This document shows positions 41,462-51,179 of a stretch of DNA of 64,000 bases, in pieces. A program made the position numbers and the translations under genes. The DNA is from Sphingobium sp. (GTDB taxonomy: Bacteria > Pseudomonadota > Alphaproteobacteria > Sphingomonadales > Sphingomonadaceae), in the NCBI GenBank assembly GCA_022652485.1, contig JALCRK010000006.1, forward strand, positions 1 to 64,000, read 5' to 3'. Every line of letters begins with the position of its first letter. The first letter of the stretch is position 1. The notes under the pieces were generated by a model that saw only the letters and a program-made list of their open reading frames with translations, was not told where the DNA came from and searched no databases.

Positions 41462-43482
41462 GGCGTTTTCTCCTGCTGCCGCTGCTTTTTGACGGGACTG
41501 TAACTCACCGGCTTCGTGGTGTGAGGCATAAGCGTGGGGAACAATACGTCCTTGGGAATGGAGTACAGGGCGCTGCCGTTGGTCGCGGGAAGGATGCGTG
41601 AGGCATGCTTTTGCCACAGCATTTCGTCGCGCACATAGAGCGCCAGTCCGTCCTTCAGCGCCACGAGGCGCGCGAGCGGCACCGGCGGATAATCTGCGGG
41701 CTGCACCACATAGTTGCGCGGAAAGGCGGGGGCATCGGCGCGGTGGGCATAATAATTCCATACCAATGGATGCCCCCCATAGGCTTGCCCGGGTACGCGC
41801 GGGTCGGACGGCGGGGGGAAGAGCGCCTGCTCAATGGCGATATGCCGCAAGGCGGCGGGATCGCCATTCCGGTAGCCGCTGGTCCGGTCTTCGATCTGGG
41901 TACCGATTTCGCGGCCCGCCATGACCGGATGGAAGCTGGCAGGCAATGAGAGCGCCAGACTGACCAGCAACATCGTCAGCGTCATCGCCGGGGCGGCGCG
42001 CGCGAGGATGCTTTCGCGCAGCGCAATCAGGGTCCGCCAGTAGGCGATCAGAGCAAGGATCGTCACCGGCGCAAAATCGTGCGGCGCGGAGCGGTGTTGT
42101 CCAAAATGAATGGCAAACAGGAGAAGGCCGGCGAACGCCACCGCGCGTGTAGTTCGGTCCTGCCACCGCCAGCCTAGAAATAGCGCCAGACCGGGCAGGA
42201 TACCTGCGGGCACGAACGCCCAGGCAAAGCGCATGGGCTGATTGGCCTCAATCTGCATCAGGTGGGTGATAAAGTCGGGGAGGGCATGTCCGCCCGCAGG
42301 GGCCAACCCGAGCAGATGCGGCAACAGTGCTTGCAGCATCATCATCGCGAGCACTATGCCCAATGTCAGGGTTGCCGCGCGCCACGGTGCCGGCCGCAAA
42401 AACAGCATGGCGCCGATCAGCCAGGCTCCGATCATCGGTAGTGCATCGGGAGAGGCCAAGCAGGCGAGGGCGCTGCTCAGTGCCATGCCCCACGCCCTGC
42501 CGTGCAGGAATTCCATCAGATAAGCGCAGAAGAACAGCAGCACGAGCGCGGTTCGCACCGCAGATCCGGCGAGGTCGGCGTTATAGAGATCCTGAGACGC
42601 GTTGAATGCCATGACCATCGTGAACAGCGCGAGCGCGGCGGCCAGCAAAATTCGCTCGGATATTCGCATCCGACGTCCCTGCCCAAGCTCGATGAGCCCG
42701 GCAAGCACACACACCAGCGGCACCAGCGCCAGCACATATGCAAGGCGGACAGACGCTTCATATTCGCCGAACAGCCGCACCAGCCAGGAGGCCGGGAATA
42801 TAGCCAGCCCGGATTCGATCCCCTGCCAAGTCGCGGGAACGCCCCCGCTTTCGGGCCAGAACGGCAAAGGCCGCCACAGCATCAGGCGCGCGCTCTCGAA
42901 CATGCGCGCGCCGTCGCCGTTGAAACTCTCCCAGAGGAACTTGGGCGTCAGCGTGGCGATCAGGAGCCAGCCCAGCCCCGCCGCAACACCAAGCATGGCA
43001 AGGTCGTCACGGTCGAATGCGGGCATCGCAAACCGAGCCGGCCATTCGCGGGACACGAGCCAGGACGAATGCGCGGAAACCAGAGTGCACACAAGGGCCA
43101 TAAGCCCGAACATCGCGCCGGTCAGCGGCTGACCCAATATCTCCTGCACGAGCATCGCCCCAAGCGTCAGGATGGCGAAGCTGAGGGTGAAGCCAAACGC
43201 TATCCACTCCGCCAGAGTGCGTGCGCGCCCGAGCGCGATAGCCAGCATCAATCCCGGCCCCAACAGCAACGCACATCCGCTCAATGCCACCAGCGGCGTC
43301 GCGAGATAAAGCAGCGGCGCATGACCGGGCACGAAATAGGGCGCGGGATTGTAAGCCAGCGCGTGCAGCCCGGCGGCTGCTTCGATAACAGGCGGGCCAA
43401 AGATCAGCGCGGGCAGGCCCAGCAGGATCAGTACGAAGATGAGGCGGGGCAGCGGCGCAATGCGGTCTCGCTCGCGCCGCAT
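41458..43482 (-). CDS. Large polytopic membrane protein of unknown function
   Basis: A 674-residue protein with about 13-15 hydrophobic segments up to residue ~520 and a soluble C-terminal domain of ~150 residues (IGTQIEDRTSGYRNGD ... GGHPLVWNYYAHRADAPAFP) that probably faces the periplasm. The layout resembles glycosyltransferase-type membrane proteins (GT-C), with an FNGDGARMFESARLM loop carrying an Asp, but no family is recognised with certainty. It is coupled to both ispG (1-bp overlap) and marC (ATGA). Confidence 0.75.
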   Translation of the reverse strand: MRRERDRIAPLPRLIFVLILLGLPALIFGPPVIEAAAGLHALAYNPAPYFVPGHAPLLYLATPLVALSGCALLLGPGLMLAIALGRARTLAEWIAFGFTLSFAILTLGAMLVQEILGQPLTGAMFGLMALVCTLVSAHSSWLVSREWPARFAMPAFDRDDLAMLGVAAGLGWLLIATLTPKFLWESFNGDGARMFESARLMLWRPLPFWPESGGVPATWQGIESGLAIFPASWLVRLFGEYEASVRLAYVLALVPLVCVLAGLIELGQGRRMRISERILLAAALALFTMVMAFNASQDLYNADLAGSAVRTALVLLFFCAYLMEFLHGRAWGMALSSALACLASPDALPMIGAWLIGAMLFLRPAPWRAATLTLGIVLAMMMLQALLPHLLGLAPAGGHALPDFITHLMQIEANQPMRFAWAFVPAGILPGLALFLGWRWQDRTTRAVAFAGLLLFAIHFGQHRSAPHDFAPVTILALIAYWRTLIALRESILARAAPAMTLTMLLVSLALSLPASFHPVMAGREIGTQIEDRTSGYRNGDPAALRHIAIEQALFPPPSDPRVPGQAYGGHPLVWNYYAHRADAPAFPRNYVVQPADYPPVPLARLVALKDGLALYVRDEMLWQKHASRILPATNGSALYSIPKDVLFPTLMPHTTKPVSYSPVKKQRQQEKTP

Positions 43483-44633
43483 CAGGCGACAGACCTCTCG
43501 GGAGACTGCCCTGCGCTCTGCGCCTCGATCTCGGCCGCCTTGTCCTCCACCAGCCGGACGATATGGTCGACCATGTCCGCGTCCTGCACATGATGATCGG
43601 TCACGCCGGAGAGATAGACCATATGCTTGCCATTGCCGCCGCCGGTGATGCCGATGTCGGTTTCGCGTGCTTCGCCTGGCCCGTTCACTACGCAGCCGAG
43701 CACGGACAACGACAGCGGCGTGCGGATATGCTGAAGTGCCTCCTCCAGCGCCTGCACGGTGCGGATCACGTCAAAGCCCTGCCGGGCGCAGCTCGGGCAG
43801 GATACGACGCGGACGCCGCGTGTGCGCAAGCCCAGCGATTTCAGTATCTCATAGCCGACGCGCACCTCTTCCTCCGGCTCGGCCGAGAGCGAGACGCGGA
43901 TGGTGTCGCCAATACCGGCCCACAGAAGGTTGCCGATGCCAATCGCGCTTTTGACGGTGCCGGAACGCAGACCGCCTGCTTCGGTAATGCCGAGGTGCAG
44001 CGGGCAATCCACTGCTTCGGCCAGCTGCATATAGGCCGCGACGGCGAGAAACGCGTCTGACGCCTTCACCGCAACCTTATATTCGTGGAAATCCTGATCC
44101 TGCAGCAGCTTGATATGATCGAGTGCGCTTTCGACCAGCGCATCGGGGCATGGCTCGCCATATTTTTCGAGCAGATCTTTCTCCAGACTGCCCGCATTGA
44201 CGCCGATACGGATGGAACAGCCGTTGGCCTTGGCGGCGTCGACCACTTCCTTCACCCTTGCCGCGCTGCCGATATTGCCGGGGTTGATGCGGAGGCAGGC
44301 CGCGCCCGCATCCGCCGCTTCCAGCGCGCGCTTATAGTGGAAATGGATGTCGGCGATGATCGGCACCCGTGCCGCCCGTACAATCTGGCGGAGCGCGGCG
44401 GTGCTCTCCTCGTCCGGGCAGGACACGCGTATCAGGTCCGCACCGGCTTCTTCGCAGCGGCGAATCTGGTCGATCGTCGCGGCGGCGTCCGACGTGGGCG
44501 TGTTGGTCATCGTCTGCACCGTGATCGGCGCATCTCCTCCCACGGGCACAGTGCCGACCATGATCTGGCGGCATTTTCTGCGGGCAATGTCGCGCCAGGG
44601 GCGCAAGCCGGGATTGTGGTCAGACATGGGCAT
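43482..44633 (-). CDS. ispG: 4-hydroxy-3-methylbut-2-en-1-yl diphosphate synthase
   Basis: This 383-residue enzyme has the IspG signature: [20 protein letters not shown] (residues 39-58), [10 protein letters not shown], and the [4Fe-4S] ligands in [13 protein letters not shown] (about 278-290) and [13 protein letters not shown] (about 313-325). It performs the penultimate step of the MEP isoprenoid pathway. Two Met codons are close at the start (44633 and 44627), and CGGA lies at better spacing for the second. Confidence 0.96.
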   Translation of the reverse strand: MPMSDHNPGLRPWRDIARRKCRQIMVGTVPVGGDAPITVQTMTNTPTSDAAATIDQIRRCEEAGADLIRVSCPDEESTAALRQIVRAARVPIIADIHFHYKRALEAADAGAACLRINPGNIGSAARVKEVVDAAKANGCSIRIGVNAGSLEKDLLEKYGEPCPDALVESALDHIKLLQDQDFHEYKVAVKASDAFLAVAAYMQLAEAVDCPLHLGITEAGGLRSGTVKSAIGIGNLLWAGIGDTIRVSLSAEPEEEVRVGYEILKSLGLRTRGVRVVSCPSCARQGFDVIRTVQALEEALQHIRTPLSLSVLGCVVNGPGEARETDIGITGGGNGKHMVYLSGVTDHHVQDADMVDHIVRLVEDKAAEIEAQSAGQSPERSVA

Positions 44634-44679
44634 CGGTTCCGGTGTGAATCCGGTGCCCTATAGCCTGATCTGCCGTCAG

Positions 44680-45969
44680 TTAGAAGCGCGCAGTCACCGA
44701 CGTCGCCAGCATATCGACATTGCCGGAGCTGCGTGCCGCCGTGGTTACGTTCATCGTGTCGGGCGGCGTGTAAAAGCCGTCCGCCCGTAACAGATCCTGC
44801 CTGGCGATAAAAACATGGGCATAAGAGGCGTTCAGCGTCAGGTGCTTGTTGAGTGCATAGCTGAGGCCGGTGCTCGCCCAGGTGCGGTTTCCGTCTGGAA
44901 CACGGGTGCTGAGATAGCGGGGGTTGGTCGGCGTGCGATCATACATGGCACCTGCGCGTATGGTCAGCCGCTGGGAAAGTACGCGGTCGATCCCGGCAGA
45001 AAGGCTCCAGCTGTCGCGATAGTTGAAATCGCGGGTTCCTGTTGAGCCGGTAGAGAAATGCAGCCTCAGCGCATCGAAGCTGGACCAGCCATAATATCGA
45101 CCGGAAAACATGAGCGTCGTTTTGCTGTCAACCGGCGCACTGAGACTGGCGGTCAGCATATCGGGTAGCTTGAGCGGTGCGCGCACACCGAAGTCCTTGA
45201 CGGTGCTTCCAAGCTGCCAATGATAATCACCCTTCAACTCGTGATTGATGTGCGAGCGGTAGCCAATGCCCAGCTTCGCGCCTTTCCCCAGGTGAATGAG
45301 AACGCCGAAGTTCCAGCCAAGAGAAACGTCATCCGCCTTCATGCTGTTGACGCCATCGACGCCACCCGGCGTCAACGCCGGCATGGCGCTCGTAAGTTTG
45401 CCATAGGCATATTGCACATCGATACCGCCGCCGATCGAAATCCGGTCGTCCACCTTGTAGGCCAGGCTCAATTGGCCATTGAGCGTCAGAAGGTTGGAAT
45501 AGGTGGAATCATATCGGCCGAAGAAATCGGGATCGTAACGCAGTTTCAGGCCAAAGGGCGCGCTGAGGCCAGCCCCCAGCCACACCCGGTCGGAGAGCTG
45601 CTTGCTCGCAAAGCTCGTAGGCAGAGGAACGACCGGCGCGAACGGATTGCCGCCGTTGCCGCCGCCCACCGCCTGTGTCGGCGTGGCGCCCGGGCCGGTG
45701 CGTGTCGTACCGAGATCGCGCTGGCGGGACTGGATGAAGAGAGCGGTCGCGCCGGTGGAAATCTGCATATGCGGCAGTTCCGTCATGGCCGCAGGATTGT
45801 AGAATATTGCCGAAGGATCATCCGCGGCGGCGGCGGCGCCAGAGAACGCCCGGCCGATCTCGACCTGGGATTGTTCCTGAAGCATGAAACCGCCAGCATG
45901 AGCGGAGCTTATGGATAATGCCGTTCCAGACACCGCGCCCAGTATCAGCCCCAATCCGTGTGTGCGCAT
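44680..45969 (-). CDS. FadL-family outer membrane transporter
   Basis: The protein (429 aa) has a signal peptide ending SSAHAGG, then the FadL hatch-like AGGFMLQEQSQVEIGRAFSG (about 24-43), AAAADDPSAIFYNPAAMTEL (45-64), and a beta-barrel with a terminal aromatic (VTARF). It transports hydrophobic substrates such as long-chain fatty acids or aromatics across the outer membrane. It is convergent with nothing; 46 bp separate it from ispG in the same direction, so a read-through unit is possible. Confidence 0.92.
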   Translation of the reverse strand: MRTHGLGLILGAVSGTALSISSAHAGGFMLQEQSQVEIGRAFSGAAAAADDPSAIFYNPAAMTELPHMQISTGATALFIQSRQRDLGTTRTGPGATPTQAVGGGNGGNPFAPVVPLPTSFASKQLSDRVWLGAGLSAPFGLKLRYDPDFFGRYDSTYSNLLTLNGQLSLAYKVDDRISIGGGIDVQYAYGKLTSAMPALTPGGVDGVNSMKADDVSLGWNFGVLIHLGKGAKLGIGYRSHINHELKGDYHWQLGSTVKDFGVRAPLKLPDMLTASLSAPVDSKTTLMFSGRYYGWSSFDALRLHFSTGSTGTRDFNYRDSWSLSAGIDRVLSQRLTIRAGAMYDRTPTNPRYLSTRVPDGNRTWASTGLSYALNKHLTLNASYAHVFIARQDLLRADGFYTPPDTMNVTTAARSSGNVDMLATSVTARF

Positions 45970-46121
45970 TGATATCCCCCACTGCGACCATTTTTATACA
46001 GACCCCTGCTTGTAAAGTGGTAGGGTTAACAGAAGGCTTCATCAGCGTCTTTATCTGCTTCAATCCGGACCAAAAAACTGCACTTGCCTGCATCGGCACG
46101 CGGCACTAGACGGGGCGCTCT

Positions 46122-46204
46122 GCGGCTATGGCGAAATTGGTAGACGCGATGGTTTTAGGTACCATTGGGCAACCGTGGGGGTTCGAGTCCCTCTAGCCGC
46201 ACCA
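46122..46204 (+). tRNA. tRNA-Leu, anticodon UAG
   Basis: The acceptor stem pairs GCGGCTA (46122-46128) with TAGCCGC (46194-46200), followed by discriminator A and an encoded CCA. The anticodon stem ATGGT/ACCAT encloses the loop TTTAGGT, giving anticodon TAG. A long variable arm, the D-loop GGTAGAC-type and T-loop GGTTCGAGTC are as expected of tRNA-Leu. The next 223 bp up to tig hold no gene that I can support. Confidence 0.95.
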
Positions 46205-46427
46205 TTTTTATTGGCCCTCAAGCGCCGGGCGGTGTCGCATCCGCGACCTTGGCTCTCCTCGCATAAGCTCGGGCGGCCGTTCGGCCTTGCGAACCCTCCG
46301 GGTTCGTTGGTGCCTTTGTTTGCGCGACCGCTTCAAGAAACCCCAACCCATTTCGCGCTGGCCTTCATGCCCCCTTTGCGATATGTGGCCGCCTTTCGTG
46401 AATTCCTGAAAGCTAGAGTCTTAGAAA

Positions 46428-48005
46428 ATGCAGACTGTCGAGACATTGAACGAAGGCCTGAAGCGCGCCTACACCCTCACCATTTCCGCCAAGGACATCG
46501 ACGCCCGCGTGGACAGCGAAGTCGCGAACATCGCGCCGCAGGTCCGTATGCCCGGTTTCCGTCCCGGCAAGGTGCCCGCCAACCTCATTCGCAAGATGCA
46601 CGGCGAGCGTTTGCAGGCGGACGCGCTCAACAGCTCGATCCAGGAAGGCGTGCAGAAGGTCATCGCCGACAACAAGCTGCGTCCCGCGATGCAGCCTGCG
46701 GTGGAACTGGACGAAGGCTTCGCGTTCGGCAAGGATGCCGAGGTCAAGATCTCGCTTGAAGTCCTGCCCGAGATTGCCGCGCCCAAGGTCGAGGAACTCG
46801 GCCTGAAGCTGGAGCGTCTGACGGTTGAGGCGGGCGACGATGCTGTGAACGAGGCGGTGGAGCGCATCGCCTCTCAGCAGAATGCCTTTGCCCCTCATGC
46901 CGAGAGCCACAAGGCGAAGACCGGCGATGTCGTCGTCATGGACTTCGCCGGCAAGATCGACGGCGTTGCGTTCGACGGTGGCACCGGTGAGGGCATGAAG
47001 ATCGAGATCGGCTCGGGCGGGCTTATCCCCGGCTTCGAGGATCAGCTCGTCGGCCTCAAGACCGGCGATGAAAAGGTCGTCGAAGTGACCTTCCCCGAGG
47101 ACTACAATGTCGAGAGCCTGAAGGGCAAGCCTGCGACCTTTGACATCAAGGTGACGGCCATTCTCGACAAGTCCAAGCCGCAGGCCGACGACGAGTTCGC
47201 CAAATCGCTTGGCCTCGAAGGCATCGATCAGCTCCGCGAGCTGATGAAGGGCCAGATCGAGCAGGAGCATAACGGCCTGACCCGCACCTATATGAAGCGG
47301 AAATTGTTGGACCAGCTGGCACAAAGTCACGACTTCGACGTTCCGCCTTCTATGGTCGAAGCCGAATTTACCCAGATCTGGACCCAGCTTGAGCATGAGG
47401 CGGCTCATGAGGAAGACAAGGAAGCGGCCCTTGCCGAGCTGGAAAAGGACAAGGACGAGTATCGCGGTATCGCCGTGCGCCGTGTCCGCCTCGGTCTGCT
47501 GCTGTCCGAAATCGGCCAGGCCAATGGTATCGAGGTGAGTGCCCAAGAAATGCAGCGCCTTGTGATGCAGGCCGCGCAGCAATATCGCCCGCAGGACCGC
47601 GAGCGCTTCGTGCAGTATATCCAGAACGAGCCGATGGCCGCGGCCCAGCTGCGTGCGCCGCTTTATGAGGACAAGGTCGTCGACTTCCTGTTCGAGAAGG
47701 CCGAGATCACCGATCGCGCCGTCACCAAGGCGGAGCTGGAAGCCGCTATCGAAGCGGAAGACGGCGAGCCCAAGGGCCATGTGCATGGTCCGGATTGCGA
47801 CCATGATCACGATCATGACCATAAGCCGGCGAAGAAGCCCGCTGCCAAGAAAGCCAAGGCGGCAGATGCCGCAGATGCCGCTCCGGCTGAAGCCAAGCCT
47901 GCGAAGAAGGCTGCTGCCAAGAAGGCAGATGCGTCGGCTGAAGCGGATGCCGCGCCCAAGCCTGCCAAGAAGGCTGCAGCGAAGAAGGCCGAAAGCACCG
48001 TATGA
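46428..48005 (+). CDS. tig: Trigger factor with extended C-terminal tail
   Basis: The protein (525 aa) has the ribosome-binding domain (VRMPGFRPGKVPANLIRK motif, about 39-56), the FKBP-type peptidyl-prolyl isomerase domain (about 160-245; MDFAGKIDGVAFDGGTGEGM), and the C-terminal chaperone domain. It ends in an unusual low-complexity tail of ~75 residues: a His/Asp run (HVHGPDCDHDHDHDHK) then repeats of (P)AKKAAAKK type. It folds nascent chains at the ribosome. The tail could bind metal or nucleic acid. It overlaps the next gene by 4 bp. Confidence 0.95.
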   Translation: MQTVETLNEGLKRAYTLTISAKDIDARVDSEVANIAPQVRMPGFRPGKVPANLIRKMHGERLQADALNSSIQEGVQKVIADNKLRPAMQPAVELDEGFAFGKDAEVKISLEVLPEIAAPKVEELGLKLERLTVEAGDDAVNEAVERIASQQNAFAPHAESHKAKTGDVVVMDFAGKIDGVAFDGGTGEGMKIEIGSGGLIPGFEDQLVGLKTGDEKVVEVTFPEDYNVESLKGKPATFDIKVTAILDKSKPQADDEFAKSLGLEGIDQLRELMKGQIEQEHNGLTRTYMKRKLLDQLAQSHDFDVPPSMVEAEFTQIWTQLEHEAAHEEDKEAALAELEKDKDEYRGIAVRRVRLGLLLSEIGQANGIEVSAQEMQRLVMQAAQQYRPQDRERFVQYIQNEPMAAAQLRAPLYEDKVVDFLFEKAEITDRAVTKAELEAAIEAEDGEPKGHVHGPDCDHDHDHDHKPAKKPAAKKAKAADAADAAPAEAKPAKKAAAKKADASAEADAAPKPAKKAAAKKAESTV

Positions 48006-48952
48006 CCTATGGGGTGGGGCATGATGGCGCGCGTCCCAAGGTCGCGGTCATCCTGCCCTGCTACAACGAGGCCGTCGCCATAACGGAGACGATTTCGGGG
48101 TTTCGGGCGGCGCTACCTGACGCCGAAATCTATGTTTACGACAATAACAGCAAGGACAATACGGTAGCGGTCGCGCAGGCGGTCGGCGCCATCGTCCGTA
48201 TCGAGCGGATGCAGGGCAAGGGCCATGTGGTACGGCGCATGTTTGCCGACATCGAGGCCGATATCTATGTTCTGGCGGATGGTGACGCGACCTATGACGC
48301 CACCGCCGCGCCAGCCATGGTGCGGAAGCTCTGGGAGGAGCAGCTCGACATGGTAGTCGGCGCCCGCCAGTCCGAAGTGGTCGCGGCCTACCGCCCTGGC
48401 CATGTACTCGGCAACCGTTTGCTCACCGGACTGCTCGCCCGGATGTTCGGCCGCAGTTTCAGCGACATATTGTCGGGCTACAGGGTGTTCTCGCGCCGCT
48501 TCGTCAAGAGCTTTCCGGTGCTGTCGGCCGGTTTTGAGATCGAGACTGAAATCAGCGTTCATGCGCTTGAGCTGGCGATGCCGATCGCTGACGTGATGAC
48601 TCGCTACGGCGCAAGGCCGGAAGGCTCCACCTCCAAGCTCTCGACCTATCGCGACGGCTGGCGGATTCTGCGCACCATGATCACGCTCTATCGCTCCGAG
48701 CGGCCCACCATTTATTACGGCATCGTCGCGTTGGTATTGGCGGTTGCGGCTTTCCTTCTCGCAGTGCCGCTCCTCGTCACTTACTGGCAGACCGGGCTGG
48801 TGCCGCGTTTCCCTACCGCTATACTGATCATGGGCCTGCTGACCATTGCAGTGATATGCGTGTTCGTCGGCTTCATCCTTGATACGGTAACGAAGGGGCG
48901 TCGGGAGATGAAGCGGCTGGCCTATCTCTCGGTGCCTGCTCCCCGCGCCTGA
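48002..48952 (+). CDS. Glycosyltransferase family 2 (dolichyl-phosphate-sugar synthase-like)
   Basis: This 316-residue protein has a GT2 domain (VAVILPCYNEAVAI at 14-27, VYDNNSKDNTV, and VLADGDATYDA with the DxD at about 93-95) and two C-terminal transmembrane helices (about 238-300). The type makes undecaprenyl- or polyprenyl-phosphate sugars. It could supply the sugar donor used by the convergent membrane transferase next door. Its ATG overlaps the tig stop codon, and its 3' end overlaps the convergent gene by 80 bp. Confidence 0.88.
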   Translation: MTYGVGHDGARPKVAVILPCYNEAVAITETISGFRAALPDAEIYVYDNNSKDNTVAVAQAVGAIVRIERMQGKGHVVRRMFADIEADIYVLADGDATYDATAAPAMVRKLWEEQLDMVVGARQSEVVAAYRPGHVLGNRLLTGLLARMFGRSFSDILSGYRVFSRRFVKSFPVLSAGFEIETEISVHALELAMPIADVMTRYGARPEGSTSKLSTYRDGWRILRTMITLYRSERPTIYYGIVALVLAVAAFLLAVPLLVTYWQTGLVPRFPTAILIMGLLTIAVICVFVGFILDTVTKGRREMKRLAYLSVPAPRA

Positions 48953-50261
48953 ACCATCCCCGCATCTTTGCTGCCAACCATTCGAGCAGCACTGCTGAAA
49001 AGAAGATCAGTGGGCCATAGACGAGATAGCGATAGCGTGGCACCGGCTGGGTGACGATATAGGGCAGGACCGGTAGGACAACCGCGCACGCCGCATAGAG
49101 ATAGAGACCGCGCCGTGTCAGCAAAGCGACCAGAACGCCGCTCAAACCTGTAATCCCGAGCAGCCAGCTGGCCGCTACCTTTAACCAGGTCGCACGGCTC
49201 GTCCCATCGCCATAGATGCGCCACTGCCACTCGGGCGGAAAATAATATTGCCGGATATGGCTGAGGCAGTTCCTCATGAATGCGCCGGGATTGGCCGCAA
49301 TCCACCTCCGCGCCTCCGCGCCCATCGCATCCGCATAGGCAAGCTCGCCTCCCGCGCGCTTCAGGCGTTCAAATCCACCGCCGCCTTGCAGCGGATGGAT
49401 TGTCTCCAGACGGCTCCGGAACTGGGCAAAATCACCATTCTGGGTCGGATCGTCGGGATGATTGGCGAGCGCCAGTTCGAGCCCCATATTGCCGCGCAAG
49501 GGGATGAATCTCTGAAACACCTCATAATTGCGGAGTGTCCACGGCGTCAGGATGCAGATGAGCGCCATGATGGTGATGAAGAGCATCTGCGGCCAGCGCC
49601 TCAGAGGCACCCGGCGCACGAGCAGGATGAAAGCCGCGAAATAGATCATGAGGCCGTTGGCCGGATTGATGAAAAACAGGAGAGCTGCAAGCAGGGCAAT
49701 GATCGATGCGCGCCGCCAGCCGGTGTCGCCCTCCTGATCGCTTTTCACGATAAGGAGCAGGGTGCCTGCCCCGAGCGCTGCGGCCATAGCGCCTTCCCAT
49801 AGCCTGAAGTCCACCACCTCCACGCTCAGATTGATAGGAAAGAAACAGAAGATCCCGAGCGCGACGAGCCGCGCCCAGCGCGCGACTCCCAGCCGTTCGA
49901 ACAACAGGTAAAGAAACCAGCCAGATGTCATGGCGAACCCGATCGCCATGAGGATCAGTAGCACCTCGGATGTGGTGCTCTGGATGCCGAAAATGTGGTA
50001 GATGGTTCCGCCGATCGCCGGCAAAATCGGATTGAGATGGGCGGTGAGGCCGGTTCCCTTGCCAAAAACGTCGGCAATTTCGCCCGTTTTCGCATAAGCG
50101 ATCGCCGCATTCGCCGCTTCGCCGTGAGCATGACTCAGGTCGCTGCGCATCACCAGCCAGGCGAGGCGCTCGACGGCTCCTCCAAGCAGCAGAAGCAGGG
50201 GGAAAAGGTAGGGGCTATCGAATAGCCGAAGCCGTGACCGAAAGGGGATAGGAGAAGGCAT
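48873..50261 (-). CDS. Polytopic glycosyltransferase-like membrane protein (PMT/ArnT-like)
   Basis: The 462-residue protein has about ten hydrophobic helices with an early acidic, loop-like stretch (EAANAAIAYAKTGEIADVFG, about 47-66) and the CILTPWTLRNYEVFQRFIPL segment (about 235-254) typical of GT-C type enzymes that use lipid-linked sugars. Convergent with the GT2 gene, its last 80 bp overlap that gene. Substrate unknown. Confidence 0.8.
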   Translation of the reverse strand: MPSPIPFRSRLRLFDSPYLFPLLLLLGGAVERLAWLVMRSDLSHAHGEAANAAIAYAKTGEIADVFGKGTGLTAHLNPILPAIGGTIYHIFGIQSTTSEVLLILMAIGFAMTSGWFLYLLFERLGVARWARLVALGIFCFFPINLSVEVVDFRLWEGAMAAALGAGTLLLIVKSDQEGDTGWRRASIIALLAALLFFINPANGLMIYFAAFILLVRRVPLRRWPQMLFITIMALICILTPWTLRNYEVFQRFIPLRGNMGLELALANHPDDPTQNGDFAQFRSRLETIHPLQGGGGFERLKRAGGELAYADAMGAEARRWIAANPGAFMRNCLSHIRQYYFPPEWQWRIYGDGTSRATWLKVAASWLLGITGLSGVLVALLTRRGLYLYAACAVVLPVLPYIVTQPVPRYRYLVYGPLIFFSAVLLEWLAAKMRGWFRRGEQAPRDRPAASSPDAPSLPYQG

Positions 50262-50415
50262 TCACTCGCTCCATGCTTCGCGCGACCCTCTCCGGGAAAG
50301 AAACTATTATTATTTAGGCCCTATCCTCGCTAGCAACTATCATCGAGATCTGACTATTGAATCCTGTGGTCAGGCACATGATCTTAGAGAATGATAAGCT
50401 GGAGGCATATTTCAG

Positions 50416-51045
50416 ATGATACCCGAACACATTACGAGCGCGCTGGTTCCCGTCGTCATCGAACAATCAAATCGCGGCGAGCGCAGCTTCGACATTTATT
50501 CCCGCCTCCTGCGTGAGCGAATCATCTTCGTAACCGGGCAGGTCGAGGACCATATGGCGTCCATCATCGTTGCCCAGCTGCTGTTCCTTGAGTCGGAGAA
50601 TCCGAAAAAGGACATCTACATGTACATCAATTCGCCCGGCGGCGTGGTGACTGCGGGCATGGCCATCCATGACACCATGAAATATATCCGCCCCAAGGTC
50701 GGCACCGTGTGCATCGGTCAGGCGGCTTCGATGGGCAGCTTCCTGCTCGCGGCGGGCGAGCCAGGTATGCGCATTGCGCTTTCCAATGCGCGGATCATGA
50801 TTCACCAGCCTTCCGGCGGAGCCCAGGGCATGGCCTCGGACATTGAGATTCAGGCCAAGGAAATCCTGCGTATTCGTGCGCGCATGAACGGGCTGTATGC
50901 CCAATATACCGGGCAGCCGCTCGAAAAGATCGAATCGGCGATGGATCGCGACACCTTCCTCGAAGCGGATGAGGCCAAGGCGTTCGGTCTTGTCGATCAG
51001 GTGTTCGACAAGCGTCCGGTGCCTACTGAGGCGGAAGGCGCCTAA
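50416..51045 (+). CDS. clpP: ATP-dependent Clp protease proteolytic subunit
   Basis: This 209-residue serine protease shows [20 protein letters not shown] (residues 35-54), [17 protein letters not shown], the nucleophile in [14 protein letters not shown] (Ser about 103), the His in [11 protein letters not shown] (about 128) and the Asp near residue 177. GGAGG at 50401-50405 precedes the ATG. It forms the protease chamber used with ClpX, encoded 134 bp downstream. Confidence 0.97.
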   Translation: MIPEHITSALVPVVIEQSNRGERSFDIYSRLLRERIIFVTGQVEDHMASIIVAQLLFLESENPKKDIYMYINSPGGVVTAGMAIHDTMKYIRPKVGTVCIGQAASMGSFLLAAGEPGMRIALSNARIMIHQPSGGAQGMASDIEIQAKEILRIRARMNGLYAQYTGQPLEKIESAMDRDTFLEADEAKAFGLVDQVFDKRPVPTEAEGA

Positions 51046-51179
51046 GCGCCATCATAAGGGTGCGTTAATCTCGAAACGCTATTCTGCCCTTGTGGAACAG
51101 GCAAATCGCGGTTTAGGATGCCGCATCAAGCCCGGCTCACAGGGGCGGCGTCGCCCCGGCCGGGCGAGGAAAGACAGGA

